Assembly: GCF_023343835.1 (NCBI RefSeq)
Contig: NC_064447.1
Span: 11,933,501-11,997,500 of the forward strand
Source: Lagopus muta
Lineage: Eukaryota > Chordata > Aves > Galliformes > Phasianidae
Reading direction: 5' to 3'
DNA: 64,000 nucleotides
In this document: positions 46,940-58,602 of the stretch, piece by piece
How positions within the stretch are numbered: position 1 is the stretch's first letter
Layout of the letters: the number at the start of each line of letters is the position of its first letter
Notes under the pieces: generated by a model
What the model saw: the letters and a program-made list of their open reading frames with translations, nothing else
The model's database searches: none
What the model was told of the DNA's origin: nothing
Translations under genes and position numbers: made by a program

Positions 46940-49900
46940 CACTCTTAAATAGAAGATTTTTATCACCTTTTCCCTCTTCTTTTTTAAATTAAAAATCAGT
47001 CGCTGCTGTTTTGCAGAATACTAATAACTCAGAGCTGTCTCGGTTCTCTGATTTCAATGAAGCACTATCTGTGCTTATCATAGTTCATGCCAGTACTTGC
47101 AGCCAAAGAGGAAACTGGATGGCTGCAGCACAATGCAGCTGATTTCATTTAATCCCAGCAGTAGAAATGCCGCCTTTGCTTTTTCCAAAGGCAGTTTTGA
47201 GAGCTCTCCATACCCAAAGCAGACTGAAGAATGGCATTTATACTCAAGTTGGGTGTATTTTTCCTGCTGGTACTTTGGTCACATGGCTGCTATCTGCAGG
47301 AAGGATGAAAAAAAGGCATGTAAAATAAAAGAATAAAGGGGATAAAGTCCTCTTGGCAGAAGCCTATACCTATATTATATATATATATAATACCTATCCC
47401 TCTATTGCTGGAAGTCATGTTACTTATTGAAAAAAAAAAAGTCATTTTGCCACTTTGCTAAACAGAAGCAGATCTGTATTGAGTTTCTTACGTATAATGT
47501 TTCAAGTCTGTAACTGTGCCTGCCATGGATACCTCCAGAGAGAGAGAAACTGGAGCTGAGGGCTGACAAATTAAGGAGAGAATACATAGTGTGTGTCAGG
47601 ACCGAGTCTGCTGTAAAGTACCCACCTAACTGTTACCCTACAGGGAAATGCTTGGGCAGCAAATTTAATGAAGTTGACATTCAATTTATTGTGCCATAAT
47701 GAAGAACCAATATGAAAGTCTTGGGAAATAGATACAGAGTAGAAAGGCTTCTGTCTTAACTGAGCGTGTGGCCAGCAGCAGTGCTGTTGATAGCTGAATG
47801 CCTGGATAAAGGGGAGACAGTCACTTTGTGTGACCAAAGTCACCAAAGGAAGTGTGAGAAAGAGCAAATGTCTTCTGGGGTGAATGAGCTTCATGAATTC
47901 AAGTCTGCAGTCTGATAGCCATACAAATCTGGTGCTTCTTTTGAGCACGCTTCAAACTCATAATTCTGAAAGATAACAACACGGTCACAGCGTGTGAATG
48001 TTTGGTGTATGCTAGAAAGAGAAACCTCCACCATGTGAGTAACCTGTATATCTGGGAAGAGCCATGGAGCAGTAAAGGAAGAAAATGTGTTTTTCAGAGG
48101 CAATGGGGCATTTTTCCTTTCCTCAGCTCAACAGGGAGCTAAGGACAGTGAACATCTGTGTGGCTCAAACCTGTTAAGATAGGGCCAACACAGACATTTA
48201 GTGTCTGAAAAACATTATCTGCAGGGGCATCAAGGTCCTGAAATCAAGTTAAACTCCACTGTAACCTCCCAGTAGCACACTTTCCATTCTGATGATATGC
48301 AAGTTCTGCATGGGATGATGTTGCCTACATAAAACCCTTCACAGTTTGCTGTACTCTTTGCAGGTAGTGATCATGTGTGAATATAGGGATCTCTCACACG
48401 ATTTGATCTCTTTCTGTCCTTAAGTGCCTATGCCTGTAAATATTTTACTGAGGCATCAGAACCTGAAGGATGTAATATTTCCTACATAGCTATGCAAATA
48501 ATCCCTAGACAGGCAGCTTTTTATATAGATGAAATGGAAAGTTTATTCATCTTGGCATATCAGAAAGCCATCGTTTGTGTGATTGTTTTAATAATTGGAA
48601 CTGTGCAAGTTACCTTGAGATCTTTTTAAAAGCTAAAACACTTGCAGTGTATTTTCTCCTGGCTGTTGAACTTTCCAATAAAGCCCAAGTTTGTAAATTA
48701 ATTGTTCATACTTCCCTGCTTCAGTTGTTGTATTTGCATTGCCTTTGCGACCTCTTCAGCTTGCTCCTGTTGTTTTCACTTCACACCTAGGCTGACCTTT
48801 TACTCCGTGCTGTTTTGCTAAGCCTGGTCTCCTTCATTCTGCAAGATGAGCAACGAGGCCAGTAAAAAATTAGCTCCTAAACACATGGGGTGTGAGTTTC
48901 TTCATTAGTGTTAATTCCAGAACCTGCTGCCAGTAGGGTGAATGGAAGCCTGGCACTACGGACAACAGCGGTGGGCTTTTGCTTTCAGACCTGTTTCTGG
49001 TGTTCTGTTCAAAAAGAGGAATCCTGTCAAGTAGTTCTGCAGTGCCATTCCCTCAAATACGTGGCTTTGGGCAGAGTACAGCAAGTCTCATGTGTGCTGC
49101 TTCATCTGCTGTGCTGCTTGCTTGTTAGCTGCAACGGTCACAGGGTGAAATCTGGATAAATAATTTGCCAGAAAGAAAAAAAGACAAAACCAGATGTGCG
49201 TAAAGCACATTTGTTCTTACTTACGTGGCCTTTAGCATTCATTGTGCCCTCATTGTGATTGAAGGAGTAGCCTTGAACAGCGAATGTTGCTGTGTTCTTG
49301 TTAACGATGCTCTGCTGTGTTCTGCTGATTAAGCCGTTGCCCTTTCCACTCTGGCTTTCCTATTGACTTAAAATCTGAGGTCACGTCTTCGTGCATCTTT
49401 TCTGATCCCCAGGAAATGTTCCTGTTGTTCCCCTTACAAACAAAACTTCCCTCTCCAGGTGATGCTCAGGCTGTAACAGCTCTCCCACCATTGGGAAGAT
49501 TTTTGCCAGCCTGCCTCAAAACCACTTTTGTGGCACTGGGTACCAAAAAACCCCGTGAGGGCTTCTATTCTTGGTCGTACAGATTTGTCATGAAATCCTG
49601 ATGCTCAAAGTGATGGGGAAGGATCCAGGAGGGCTGTGGTGCTCGCTGTGACACACTGCCTTGCCTCCTTGCTGTCAGCCATGCAGTATCACGCCTGCAC
49701 TTCACTCCTCTGCCCCTCTCCCTCTGTCAGTTCAGCAGTGATGCTCTGCTTTGGTGGTGTAGCAGAGCTTGAAAGTCTTTCCTGCACTATGAATCTAGAA
49801 ATGAAATATTGTAAAATCCATCACCTGGTAATAGCACAGCTATAAAAAAAGCTACGCTTAAATGGCCTCTAGTTATTTACACAGAAAATTAAAGCAGTGT

Positions 49901-52400
49901 TTTGTAAACTTGGGGGTTGATCACGAATGCCTGCAATACAGGTTAGCACATCCTGTCCAAACGTCAGCTTAGGATGAAGCACTCATCCTTATTGGTGTCT
50001 TACACCAGAGCCTATCTGTCCAGCCTGGATTTTTTTCCTTAGCAGCCACTCCAGAGTTCATGCAAGGAATTGGCAGTTCTCTTCCTCCCCTCAGCGGATG
50101 TTCAATAGCCGAGCACAGCTTTTCTGTGCTAGCAAGCCTTTATTATCATACAAAATGTACCAGAATGTTATGTAGAAGTATCTTAAATAATTAAACAGAA
50201 ACGACGACTGACAAAACAAACGAACAAAGTGCAATTTGAGCTGTGCTATTCTTTCCTTTTTATATTCACTTATTTGCTAATTTGCTGAACTTACTGAACT
50301 GCACCGGGTCTGGCTGTGATTAGAGGGAATTTGCCAAGTTCCTTTGTAATTGTTTCTTTGCAATTAACTAAATAATAGAATGTTCTGCGTGTAGCTCTCT
50401 GGGGAAAGGAAAGGAGCGGGCAGGTGCTTTTGCAATAGGATTTCCATATCTCCCACCCATTTCCCTGGATCTCACACTGGTAGAAGATGAGGGAAGGAAA
50501 GCGCTGCCTCAGGGCTGGGAATGACAGGATTGACCTTTTCATACCATTTCTTTCATTTGTTTAATGTTTTATGTCGGTCCCACTTGTGGCTGTTTGTTGG
50601 CACCCACAAGGCCTACCCATCCCCCTGCTGGCTGTGGCACTTTTAAATCCATATTGTTGGCTAAAGCCTTTCCTAACGTGTGCCAGGGCTGCCAGTCAGG
50701 AGGTCCCTCGCTTCGTGGTGTATTAAAATTGGAATTGCTTCATCACAGAGTGAATAAAAAGAATCATGGGTGTGGGGTGACTGTTACTAATGGTGCTCTG
50801 GTTGCACAGGGAGGAGCATCTGAAGTCAGAAGCTGCTGAAGAGTGAAAAAGAGATATTTTCTAGGAGTATTTTCTCTGACTGATGGCCTCAGGGGCAGCT
50901 GGGGCCATCCTGCTGGTTTTGTCCATCCTTCTGTCTTCACTGCCTTTAATTTTGAACACATCTGTGTATTTTATCCAGAGATTCAGTAGCAGAGCCGCTG
51001 CCATAGAAGTTAGCAAACGTTAATGTGGCTCTTTGGGTCACTTTGCAGCAGGATTACCATTTAGCAAGCTGACATTTGCAGTTTGCTTTGGTTGATTGTA
51101 GAACTGTTTTCTGTGCAAGGGTGACTTGCTGTGAGCTCTTGTTTCTGGTCTGTCACAGCGGTGCCTCGTTTGTCCATTTTGCTTTGGCAAAACAAGAGAG
51201 TTACCTATTTGTGCTGGGAGGGAAAAGGCTGCTGGAATCAGGGAAGCCTTGCTAAGTGGTGTGTTGTCATGTAATCAAGGATTGCCTGAATGGAATCAAA
51301 TGAGAGATGGGAGGCATCTAAGAAAAGCAAACAGTGCTTCCTGACGTGGTACAGCAGGCTGCTGTGCCCCACCATGCAGAGCATGGCCAGAGCTGGATCC
51401 TGTCCTTTGTCTTTTATTCCCAGTTTGCCGAATTTATTTTTACATTTTCCCACATCATTATCAATAATTGTGGGATAGAAATTAAAACTGTTGATGCTTC
51501 TGTTTCTCTCTAATCCCCAATCCTCATTCTGCTCTAATTTAATCCAGCTGTCACTGCAATGAATGGCAGTGAGGGACATGCACGGGGTGCTGCGAGGCAC
51601 CTCCCATCCCTGCTTGCCCCCACCCCATGCAGGGCCTCATCCTGCCGCTGCTGCTGACACCCCTGTTAATGGCATCCAGCTTTCTCTGCATTTCGTCCCA
51701 AAACATTTCGTTCAGTTTGATTTACATCAGCGCTGTCAAATGGGATCTCCGTGTTGAGTGGCTGCTGCATCTGCTTTTATTCCACGTCCATCACATGGCT
51801 CACAAAGGCACTTGGATGCATGGCCTGATGGGGAGTTTCTATCCGGAGCCCCGTGGCAGCAGCAACATCTGCAGCACAGATTCCACCCCAGAGCGCTTTA
51901 ACACTGAACTGCTTAAACTGTGGCATCGGTGGCTGATGCAGAGATCTCACGGTGTGAGCAAGGTCTCAGCTCCTTGTCTTGGGGTCGTTTGAACTGGAGG
52001 TGAGATATTGCAGACCATGAAATAATTCCCTCATCCTGGCAGGCACTGTGAAAAAGAAAACAAAAGAACAGAAAATGTGCTGTTGTTCTGCTGTCCTGCT
52101 GCACAAGGCCGCAGGAGTGGAGGTGCTCTGTCTTGCACCCCTGTGTATCTCATACTTGTGCACACAGCGCTGTGAGCTCAGATGTGGGACCCGGTGCTGT
52201 TTATGAGCGGTAAGATTTCACTTCCTAACAACACATTTGAAAATCCTGCCCTGGTCAAGATCTCTCCCAGCGGTGGTAATGCTGCACTGTGGGGCTTGGA
52301 GCTGTCGGCTCGGTGACCCACAGGTCCACATCAGCGTGAGTTACTGAAGCAGTGCCGCTTTTGTGCTGGGGGCTGTGAGAGGCCAAACCTGTGTGCGAAC
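46940..52400. other. Intergenic region between IQCE and TTYH3
   Basis: I see no supported exon in 5.4 kb. There is a TA microsatellite at about 47371-47391, an A-run at 47430-47440, and a block around 51420-51570 rich in AATTGT, ATTAAA and CTAATTTAAT-like words that might be a conserved element. ORFs such as one of 120 codons at 51238-51600 (minus) have no recognisable similarity. Confidence 0.6.
47371..47391. repeat. (TA)n microsatellite
   Basis: About ten TA units, slightly interrupted, between CC-TATAT and AATACC sequence downstream of IQCE. Confidence 0.85.
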
Positions 52401-52885
52401 TGTGCACTGCGGTGAGCTCGGTGTGATGGGGCGCGCTAGGAAACCTCACGAGGAGCCTCTGGACACCTCGGTGCTGAAAATCCCCCCTCGTTTTTGGAAA
52501 ACGCTCGTGTTCGGACGCTCAGGAAGCCAACATCGAAGCACGCTGCACAAACGCCCGGTGCGGGGGCACGCCGAGCCCTCAGCTCAGCACCTCGAAGGTC
52601 CGAATCCGCGCGTCCCTCTGCCGCGGGACCGCAGTGCGCGGGGTCAGCGGGGGGAGCTCCGCGTCGGAGCATCCATCCACAGCCGGGCCCGGCAGGTAGG
52701 CCCGCCCCGCGCCCGCAGCCCCGCACGGGGGGGCCGCTCCCCTCCGCCGGCGGTTGGGCGGAGCGCGGCGGCGCCAATGGGAGCGGGCGGGCGGCGCCAG
52801 GCGCGGGGGTGGCGGAGCCTCTCGGCGAACAAAGAGGGAGCGAGCGGCGCGGCGGGAGGGGAAGAGGGAGGCGGGGGAGCCGGCC

Positions 52886-53010
52886 ATGCGGGGCCGCAGG
52901 TGAGGCGAGGACCCGGCAGCCCGGAGCGCTCCATGGCCGGCGGCTCGGGGTGAATGAAGCAGGCGAGGCGGGCATGGCGGGCGTCAGCTACTCGCCGCCC
53001 TGGTGGGTGA
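52886..53010 (+). promoter_or_regulatory. TTYH3: Three upstream ORFs in the TTYH3 5' leader
   Basis: Three ATGs precede the TTYH3 start. ATG 52886 is a 5-codon ORF ending at 52903. ATG 52933 encodes MAGGSG and ends at 52953. ATG 52954 follows that stop immediately and runs 18 codons out of frame across the main ATG (52974), ending at 53010. Together they could reduce initiation at the main start. A transcription start upstream of 52886 is assumed. Confidence 0.6.
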
Positions 53011-53096
53011 GCCTGCTGCACCGCCTGCCGCACCTCAGCCTGCGCTGGGAGCTCACCGCCGCCGACTTCCGCCCGGACGACGCCGAGTACCAGCAG
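52974..53096 (+). CDS. TTYH3: TTYH3 (protein tweety homolog 3), first coding exon, residues 1-41
   Basis: Tweety-family proteins are plasma-membrane proteins with five transmembrane segments. They were described as volume- or calcium-dependent anion channels, while structural work found no obvious pore and suggested lipid handling. The exon encodes MAGVSYSPPWWVSLLHRLPH, then a short stretch ending FRPDDAEYQQ, matching human TTYH3 MAGVSYAAPWWVSLLHRLPH and FRPEDTDYQQ. This is the N-terminal part before the first membrane segment, which is encoded by the next exon. The start is the ATG in GGGCATGGCGG; the exon ends in phase 0 before GTGAGC. The other exons are not in the remaining 10.9 kb and lie beyond the window. 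A GC-rich ORF open upstream in the same frame is a composition effect. Confidence 0.96.
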
Positions 53097-53719
53097 GTGA
53101 GCGCGGCGCTCCGAGCGCGGTGCCGAGAAGGGGCCGCGTCCCCTCCGTCCGTGTGGGGGTAGGGGGCCGTCCCGTCCCATCCCGTCCTCTCTCCTCCCCG
53201 CCAGGCTGCGTTCCGTGCCCCGGGGCCGCCGGGTCGGAATCGCCCGAGGGTTCGGTGCCGCTCTGTTGGCCGCGTGGTTGCGATGATCGCGGAACCGCGC
53301 GTTCGGCTGTCATCTCGGAGCGGGGCTGCGGTGGCTCCGAGTCGCCTCTCAGAGCCGCGGCCGCCGACATCGGTTGGCTGCACCATTTTGCTTTTGGAGA
53401 GGACTCGTGCCGTCCTGGAACCGCAGCCGCTGCTGCGGGAAAAAGGCTCCGGCCGTGAAGGTGCGGGCGGTGCTGCGGCAAGAACGGCGATCGGAGCGAG
53501 GCGGGAGCGCGGCTTTGCGGGGTGATGCCGGTGCGGAACGCGGAGGCGATGTGCGGATGCTGAGAAACGTCTTTAAACCAATAACCGGAGCGGAGCACTG
53601 ACCCGGCTGGAGCATTTGGGGCTTCGTTGCGTGAACTTGCTGTGGTTCCCGTCGCCGAGGGGCTCAATATGGCCACGCGGGGCCGTGGGCTGCAGGCGGC
53701 CTGCTGTGCCCCATCCCTT

Positions 53720-53757
53720 TGGGGGTGGGGGGGGGGCTGCCCCTGGGCCGGGGGGCT
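53720..53757 (+). other. G-quadruplex-prone cluster
   Basis: Several G-runs of 3 to 10 bases lie within 38 bases (GGGGGTGGGGGGGGGG, then GGG, then GGGGGG), enough for a four-stranded G structure on the plus strand, in the 5' part of TTYH3 intron 1. Confidence 0.6.
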
Positions 53758-54121
53758 GCATGTGCTGTGTGAGCACAGAGCTCACAGCCGGCTGTGCTGT
53801 GTGACCTTTGGGTGCCCCGCAGGTGTGTGGATGTCACCTGGATGGCCCAAAACGCTCCTCGCAGCGCTTTGCAGTTGTGCTCAGATAATTTTACTGTAAT
53901 CGCGTTTGGACTTCTGCTCTCTCCTTCTCCTCTGTGTAGTGCAGTGCTGCCCTTCCTGCCGTGCTGTTCAGGACTCCTCACGTGGCAGCCGATGGCCTTT
54001 TCAGTCTGGACATCAGCTCGAAAGAAAATGTCTTATCAAATCTCAACCCAAATGTCTGGATTACTGCGGGGTCTGTCTTTGGAAGCACGATGTGAATTGC
54101 AGCTTTGCTGATTTCAGGGCT

Positions 54122-54137
54122 GGGGGGGGGGGGGTGG
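54122..54137 (+). repeat. Poly-G run (13 G)
   Basis: A run of 13 G followed by TGG. A similar run of 10 G is at 57296-57305. Both are simple homopolymers in TTYH3 intron 1. Confidence 0.9.
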
Positions 54138-56394
54138 CCGACAGCTCCAGCAATGCAGGCACTGTTATCAGTGCTTATATAACCGTGCTGCTGCGAGTTG
54201 GCACTGGAGTTTGTAGCCACATAGATTAATTCTAAGGCAGTGAAACAGGGCAGCTTAATCCGGGAGTGGGAACTGTAATGCTGAGTGCTCTCTCATGCTT
54301 CAAATTGTTCTGAATTCTGGCTTTTTCCATTTGCTTTATTATGAATTTGCATCCCCTGCTCTGCTTGCAGCCGGTGCTGGCATAGTTTCCCCTTCTCTTT
54401 AGGAACCTGTCACGTTATGGAGGCGGAACCATATAAAACCCTGAAAATAAGGCAGTCCACTTCTTGATTTAAATCCTGTTTATTGCTCTCTTCTTCAGAG
54501 GTCTCACAAGTTGGCCCAGTTTGTGGTTGTATTTGTTTTCTACTCTGTTTGTGGTTGATGCCCTCGTTCTGAGGGCATGTGAGCTGTCAGTGCCCACGGT
54601 ATGTGAGGTCACTGGGGGATGCTCGCTGGGAGCGTATGGGGATGGGAAAGGACAGAGCGTCCCTGGCTGCAGTAAGGAAGGATTACGTTTGCTAAATTGA
54701 AAACACCTTCAAGTTTCCATGACTTCAAGCCATAGAGTAGTTGGACGGCTGTCATTAAATAGCATACAGCAGGTCACTGTATCCATTCTCATTCTGATTC
54801 CACATGAGGAATGAAGCAGTGTGTCTTCTCTGGTTCTCAGGAGAAGATTTCCCAGTCATGAGAGAGGGAAAACATTGCTTTCTTTATAAAGTACTGTTTC
54901 CTTTAGGATCGTCTTAGTGAAAGCCCACCTTCTCTGTGCTCGTGTTGTGATGGTAGTCTTTGAACTTTGGTAGTATCAGTCACCATTTGAACAAAATATG
55001 AGACCCGGTGGCTTGGATGTGGGTGCTGTCCTGTCACCTGTTGGAGTGCCACGTGCTGTGGGTGAGGAGGGTACAGATGTACCAGGATGTAACCTCTACC
55101 TGTCAGGGATTACTGTAATGCCTGAGCCTCTATTCCACTGAAGCAGCAGACACGCTGTTGTCCCCTGAAACCTCTCTGAAGTGCGTGTAGTTCTTAGATA
55201 AGCACTCACTGTCTGTGTTTGAAATCAGATCTCTGTGTCTCCTGGGACTCCGGGCGGTGAGCACATCTGTGAGGACCCAGGCTTAACAGCAGTTCTGCTG
55301 CTCTGTCCCACACAGCCCCATTGTACAAAGCAGTTACGCTGCTGTGCACTGGCCCATATGGAGGCAGCCCCCCACAACCACAGGGCTTCTTTTTTGTCTG
55401 AGAGCTCAAGGAGTGCTTATGGTGATGCTGCCCCAAGGGCTAGGGTTGGTGCAGCTGGGGGCTTTGACCATGTACCTCCTTTACCTTGAGTTGCTCTCTG
55501 AAATGCCATCCCCTGGTATTATTTACTTCTTATCTTCTCCCACTGCGTATCATGTTGTGCTAGGTTAGAACACTGCGTGCAGCAGCAGAGCAAATCCTCC
55601 CACCAGGACTGAATGGTTTCAGTGTATGTATATGCATGGCCTTCAGACGGCTGGCTTCCCTCTCAACAGTCTGAGGGCATCTTCCCTACCCAGGGGAAGG
55701 GAGGTGAGCTTCAGCCCAGGGTGATCTGTGATCCCTCACATCTGGGGTTGATGTGCTGGGTGATCCCATCAGAGCTGCCTCCATGTGCTGCTCCGTAGAG
55801 CCTTCCATACACAGCAGCTCATCTCTCTAGTTCCTGCCCTCCCGTGAGTCACTGGGATTGAAGATATCTTGATATGAACAGTTTTGTTCTGGCTGTATTC
55901 TCATCTGAGTCATACTGCAGTGCTCTGCAAAGCCTTTTCATTGTGTAGTGAGTCACAAACTCTGGAGTGAAGGGAATGTAAAAATGGAGCACAGCCTGTG
56001 TTCCCTCTGACAGTTCTGGTTTCTGTGCCTTTTGCTGCTGAGCAGATAATGGCCATTGCAGCAGTACTGTCCACTTCCCAATTAACTTGAATGGGAAATG
56101 AAGGTGTTCTTTAGGCTGCTGGTGTCACTAACTTAATCTGTTGTTTGTGCTTTATTGCACAGCATTGAGTTCACTTTATTTCTGTGAGTTGGTTAAGGTA
56201 CTGCGGAGGTCACGTGCTGGAAGGTGCACAGTGGGTGTAGGGATAGTTGTTTGAGATGGGGGCCTTTGGTACCAGCAGGAAAGGAACCTAGAATGCTTCT
56301 CTGTAGCTCTTATGTCTCACTGTGAGCTGAGAAATGCTCTATAAACAGTGAAGAGAGAGACTAGATATGGTTTAGTGGCTTGTGGTAGCAATGG

Positions 56395-56461
56395 TAGCAG
56401 GAGGACAGTTGTGCTAGGTGATCTTGTAGGTCCTTTCCAACCTTGTGATTCTATGGTTCTA
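56395..56461 (+). mobile_element. CR1 LINE 3' end in TTYH3 intron 1
   Basis: GTGCTAGGTGATCTTGTAGG, then TCCTTTCCAACCTTGTGATTC and TATGGTTCT, match the CR1 3' terminus with its ATTCTATG-type end. It is in the same orientation as TTYH3. Confidence 0.9.
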
Positions 56462-58537
56462 AGGGGAAAAGAGGCTGCAAGAAGCCGAGCTGTGGAGTAC
56501 TGGACTTAAACTTCTGCTCTTCTTAACTGTTGCAGAATGGTGAAGTTGACCTGAATCTGTGTAAATATGGGCTCTGTGTGAAGCAGGCTAGAGGAGAGCA
56601 AAGCCCTCCAGCACATCTTTGAAGCTCTTTCCTTGCATCCCAGCAGTGCTGCTTTTGTTGCACACAGACAGTAGGTGCAGGGGCAGCTGAACGTGCATGG
56701 GGAAAAAGCCTGCATGATGGATTCCCACCAGTTCAGAAGCATGGCCATGCTGAAAGTAGCAAAGATAAGAACAGGGCTGTGCTCCAGTCCGCGGTTTTGA
56801 GATGGTCTATCTGACTGTGTCACCCAGGAGGTTCTTTGCATGCCCTGCTCGGTGCTGTTATGCAGTAGTATGTTTTTATCCCCTGATATATGTGCTGGGG
56901 GACCCAGCAGTGTGAAGGGCTGTGTGAACCCAAGGGCGCTGCCTTTTGTTGGCTTGCAGCCTCTCATCCATGTGTGTTTCAACGTGTAGGCAAGAGTTCA
57001 GCACGGAATGAATTCTGTCAGGTACTCTCTGGCTCTGTGAAGCTGTTTCCCTGCACATAACAGCTAATGTCGTCTTTGGAAGTATTTCTTGGCTGGGGAA
57101 CCACGGTGAAGCCTGAACTGCCAAAAAACTTGGATTAGAGAGATTGTTTTAGAACTTCCTCTACTGTACTGGCGTCCTATTTCAATGCTGAAACCAAGAG
57201 TCTTTCTGTAAATTGGGAACATGTGTCTTAGTCAAAGTGGATGACGTGTTCTTGTCTAGTTGGCTCCCAGTCAGCGGGTAATGGGCCTTTCTGAAGGGGG
57301 GGGGGTCAGGCTGAAGGCTGCATTTGGGAACAGTTGGACCTCTTCCAAAGCCTGATCAGCATCCCGCTGCAGCATTCGTTTCTTCGCACTTTCAGAAAGG
57401 TTAGGTGACCCTGGTTAGCAGAATCCAATGTTTTCTAATTATGCTGAAGTCGCTTTCAGATTTTGAAGAACTAATGGTAAATCCCTGCTTCCCTTTTCTC
57501 ATCAGTGTTGGTCGCATGAGTAACTGTGTGCTCATACATCAGCCCCACTCCGGTCTGTTTGATCTGAGGGAGCTGCAGCACAATGGCTGACCAAGAAATG
57601 TGGAACTGAGACAGGTTTTGATGGTTGATTTACTGAAGTAAGGCACAGAAAGGTTTCTGTATACCATACATCCAGTTGCACAGCAGCATATGGTATACAG
57701 ACAGGGAAAGAAGTCAACCTCTGCCAGCTTTCTGTCTGCAGCCATACTTTTTTGCTGACCCATGCTGTGCTGCTACGTTTTCAGATGGTCTCCTGAGGGC
57801 TCACAGTTTCTGGAAACCCTGGCTGTGGATCGCTGCACTCTGCTCAGAGAGCAACATTTCTAAATGTATGGTTTTAGCAAACCTAAGTATGCACAGAGGT
57901 AAAGGACAGCTTGGAGAAATGTGGAATGCATTGTAGGGGAAAGAGCTGAGAGTGTGCAGAGGGGGGAAACTGCTTTGTACGTGTCGAATCCTGAAAGTAT
58001 TAATCCTGTGCAGAGAAGATGTTGCCAGCCCTGCTGAGCTTTCCAGTGCAAGGAAACCCTTATGCTGTGCCTGGCTTGAGCAGCATCGTGCTGCTCTCAG
58101 CTGCACCAGTGGAACCAGTGCTCAAACCATTGCTCTGCTCACGCAATGGGCAGCTGCTGGCACCTTGGCACTGAAACCACTTGTCCTGTTGAAGATCTTG
58201 TTGTTTTTTCTATGAGACCTATGACTCCTGATCGTGTCTGAAGCACAAACAGCGTCAAGGTGGTGCATCCACCTCCTCCCAGTGCTGCAGGTGTGTTACG
58301 CTTGTGTGCACACAGGTGTCTGTTGGTTTGCAGCAAATACTGCTCAAGAACTTTCAATTCTGCCTTTGCTTTCAAAACAGAGTAAGCAGAAACAGCAAAT
58401 GCAGATGAGGTTCTCCGATATAGTTTGCCACCAAAACGATGCAGCTGCTTAGGAAGCTTCTCTTTGGTGTCTGGATACAAAGCCCAACCACTGGTGTTCT
58501 GCAGAAAGGACCATGGAAATCAAATAGGTCACTTCAT

Positions 58538-58602
58538 CTTTTTTTTTCTCCTTGATTCTCAATGCTACTTTTTTTATTTTTATTTTTATTTTTTTTTTTT
58601 AG
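58538..58602. repeat. T-rich tract with (TTTTTA)n
   Basis: Runs of T with a TATTTTTATTTTTA pattern at 58569-58602, preceded by a T-run at 58538-58546. It is a simple repeat in TTYH3 intron 1. Confidence 0.85.

Larger units (their letters stand above)
52430..53560 (+). promoter_or_regulatory. TTYH3: TTYH3 CpG island and promoter
   Basis: The region is extremely GC- and CpG-rich. A CCAAT box at 52774-52778 and GC boxes (TGGGCGGAGC near 52755, GAGCGGGCGGGCGG near 52781) lie about 200 bases before the TTYH3 ATG, suggesting a start near 52.83-52.87 kb. No TATA box is seen. The island continues into intron 1. Confidence 0.8.

Noticed and set aside
52363-53180. Several overlapping ORFs of 150-220 codons on both strands
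   Set aside because: They are stop-poor because of the TTYH3 CpG island; only 52974-53096 matches a known protein.
53053-53676. 207-codon minus-strand ORF
   Set aside because: GC-rich stop-poor sequence on the strand opposite to TTYH3 exon 1 and intron 1; no known similarity.
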